This document shows positions 63,651-64,000 of a DNA stretch of 64,000 bases, piece by piece (within the stretch, counting starts at the first letter, position 1; each line of letters starts with the position of its first letter). Source of the stretch: Acidithiobacillus sp. HP-2 (GTDB lineage Bacteria > Pseudomonadota > Gammaproteobacteria > Acidithiobacillales > Acidithiobacillaceae); assembly GCF_015100155.1 (NCBI RefSeq), contig NZ_JACKZA010000008.1:105259-169258 (forward strand), given 5' to 3'. A program made the translations under genes and the position numbers. A model generated the notes under the pieces. It did no database searches. It was given only the letters and a program-made list of their open reading frames with translations, and was not told the origin of the DNA.

Positions 63651-64000
63651 TCAAGGTAGTTGTCGCGTCCCCCATTTTTTAAGTAACCTTTTTATCCTGC
63701 CGCTGCGGGTTCAGATCTACCGCACCGACGGGTGTCCAATTGCGTGTGTGGCCTGACCAGCGCGCTGGGTTTCTCGCCTTGGCCGCCTCATAGAGGTCAT
63801 GGCGCCTCGTCAGCAGTGCATGATCCTCGCCCCGATGGCGCTGGGCGGGGGTGACGAAGCGAATGCGGCTGTGACGATGCTCATGGTTGTACCAGGCGAT
63901 GAAGTCACGCACCCAGATCCGGGCAGCTTCAAGGCTTGCAAAGCCGCTTTCCGGCCACTGTGGGCAGTATTTCAGCGTCCGGAACAGCGACTCTGAATAC
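63651..64000 (-). mobile_element. IS3-family insertion sequence, partial at the right edge
   Basis: Transposase sequence from 63679 to the window end, preceded by a TGTCAAGG...TGTCGCGTCCCCC stretch (about 63649-63673) that probably holds the element's terminal repeat. The left gene fragment (63507-63650) ends where the element begins. The other end lies outside the window. Confidence 0.75.
63679..64000 (-). CDS. IS3-family transposase OrfB (DDE), C-terminal part
   Basis: The frame is open from the right edge to a stop at 63679-63681 (about 106 codons). It reads YSESLFRTLKYCPQWPE, ARIWVRDFIAWYNHEHRHSR and RFVTPAQRHRG, the rve-core end of IS3/IS150-type transposases. The last catalytic Glu is in the NPYSES-like ESLFRTLK segment. 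The N-terminal part and OrfA are beyond the window. It inserts and moves the element. Confidence 0.88.
   Translation of the reverse strand, partial: YSESLFRTLKYCPQWPESGFASLEAARIWVRDFIAWYNHEHRHSRIRFVTPAQRHRGEDHALLTRRHDLYEAAKARNPARWSGHTRNWTPVGAVDLNPQRQDKKVT

Overview
The window looks like chromosome from an acidophilic, sulfur-oxidising gammaproteobacterium-like chemolithotroph, most probably Acidithiobacillus or a close relative. This is inferred from a solitary sHdrA-type protein, a group-4-hydrogenase-like complex, glycogen synthase, the gene orders surE-pcm-rpoS and rpfE-recJ-prfB-lysS, and moderate G+C. No rRNA or tRNA gene and no CRISPR array was found. Most of the window is dense, ordinary housekeeping DNA, with accessory and decayed material at about 1.5-2.9 kb, 50.3-50.6 kb, 55.8-58 kb and 62.6-64 kb.

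Layout. 0-1.5 kb: the end of a complex I/group-4-hydrogenase-related module whose large subunit has lost its nickel ligands. 1.6-2.9 kb: a gene graveyard (fragments of a molybdopterin oxidoreductase, an NrsF-like protein and a Cmr4 CRISPR protein) around a Phd/VapC toxin-antitoxin pair. 2.9-12.2 kb: L,D-transpeptidase, FIST protein, nth, glgA, an orphan WaaA-like domain, DoxX, an exported truncated globin, a lipoprotein hydrolase and a repeat-rich helical protein. 12.3-19.3 kb: DUF1841, an M3 peptidase, fumC, DAHP synthase and metG. 19.4-25.6 kb: rpmB-rpmG, then CIRCE-hrcA-grpE-dnaK-dnaJ-dapB. 25.7-29.3 kb: monooxygenase-fold protein, Mrp, dcd, and a molybdopterin oxidoreductase with cytochrome b561.

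29.3-44.3 kb is the most interesting part: a probable light-response region. It holds a Fe-S photolyase with its small DUF2256 partner, a six-gene overlapping membrane-modification operon (FAD oxidoreductase, DUF1365, cyclopropane-fatty-acid synthase, chalcone-isomerase-like protein, MFS carrier, DUF3833), and a minus-strand operon encoding a clear photoactive yellow protein (PYP) homologue, a small unknown protein, a 4-coumarate:CoA-ligase-like enzyme and an APC permease. Divergent from pyp is a CarH/LitR-like MerR regulator that has lost its cobalamin ligands. Candidate operators with one shared architecture (TxTACA-N11/12-TGTAxA) lie at the three control regions. My inference is that PYP acts as the blue-light sensor for a B12-independent LitR-type repressor that controls photorepair and membrane remodelling.

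44.4-64 kb: CDF transporter, glnA with an NtrC site and a sigma-54 promoter, surE-pcm-rpoS, a 206-bp element with perfect 34-bp terminal inverted repeats, DUF498, alaC-hom-thrC, an rpfE-like gene, an atypical RecJ/DHH protein followed by a truncated DNA methyltransferase start, prfB with its programmed frameshift, lysS, lolC-lolD, a RelB/YafQ toxin-antitoxin pair with its palindromic operator, and an IS3-family element running off the right edge that has cut a minus-strand gene.
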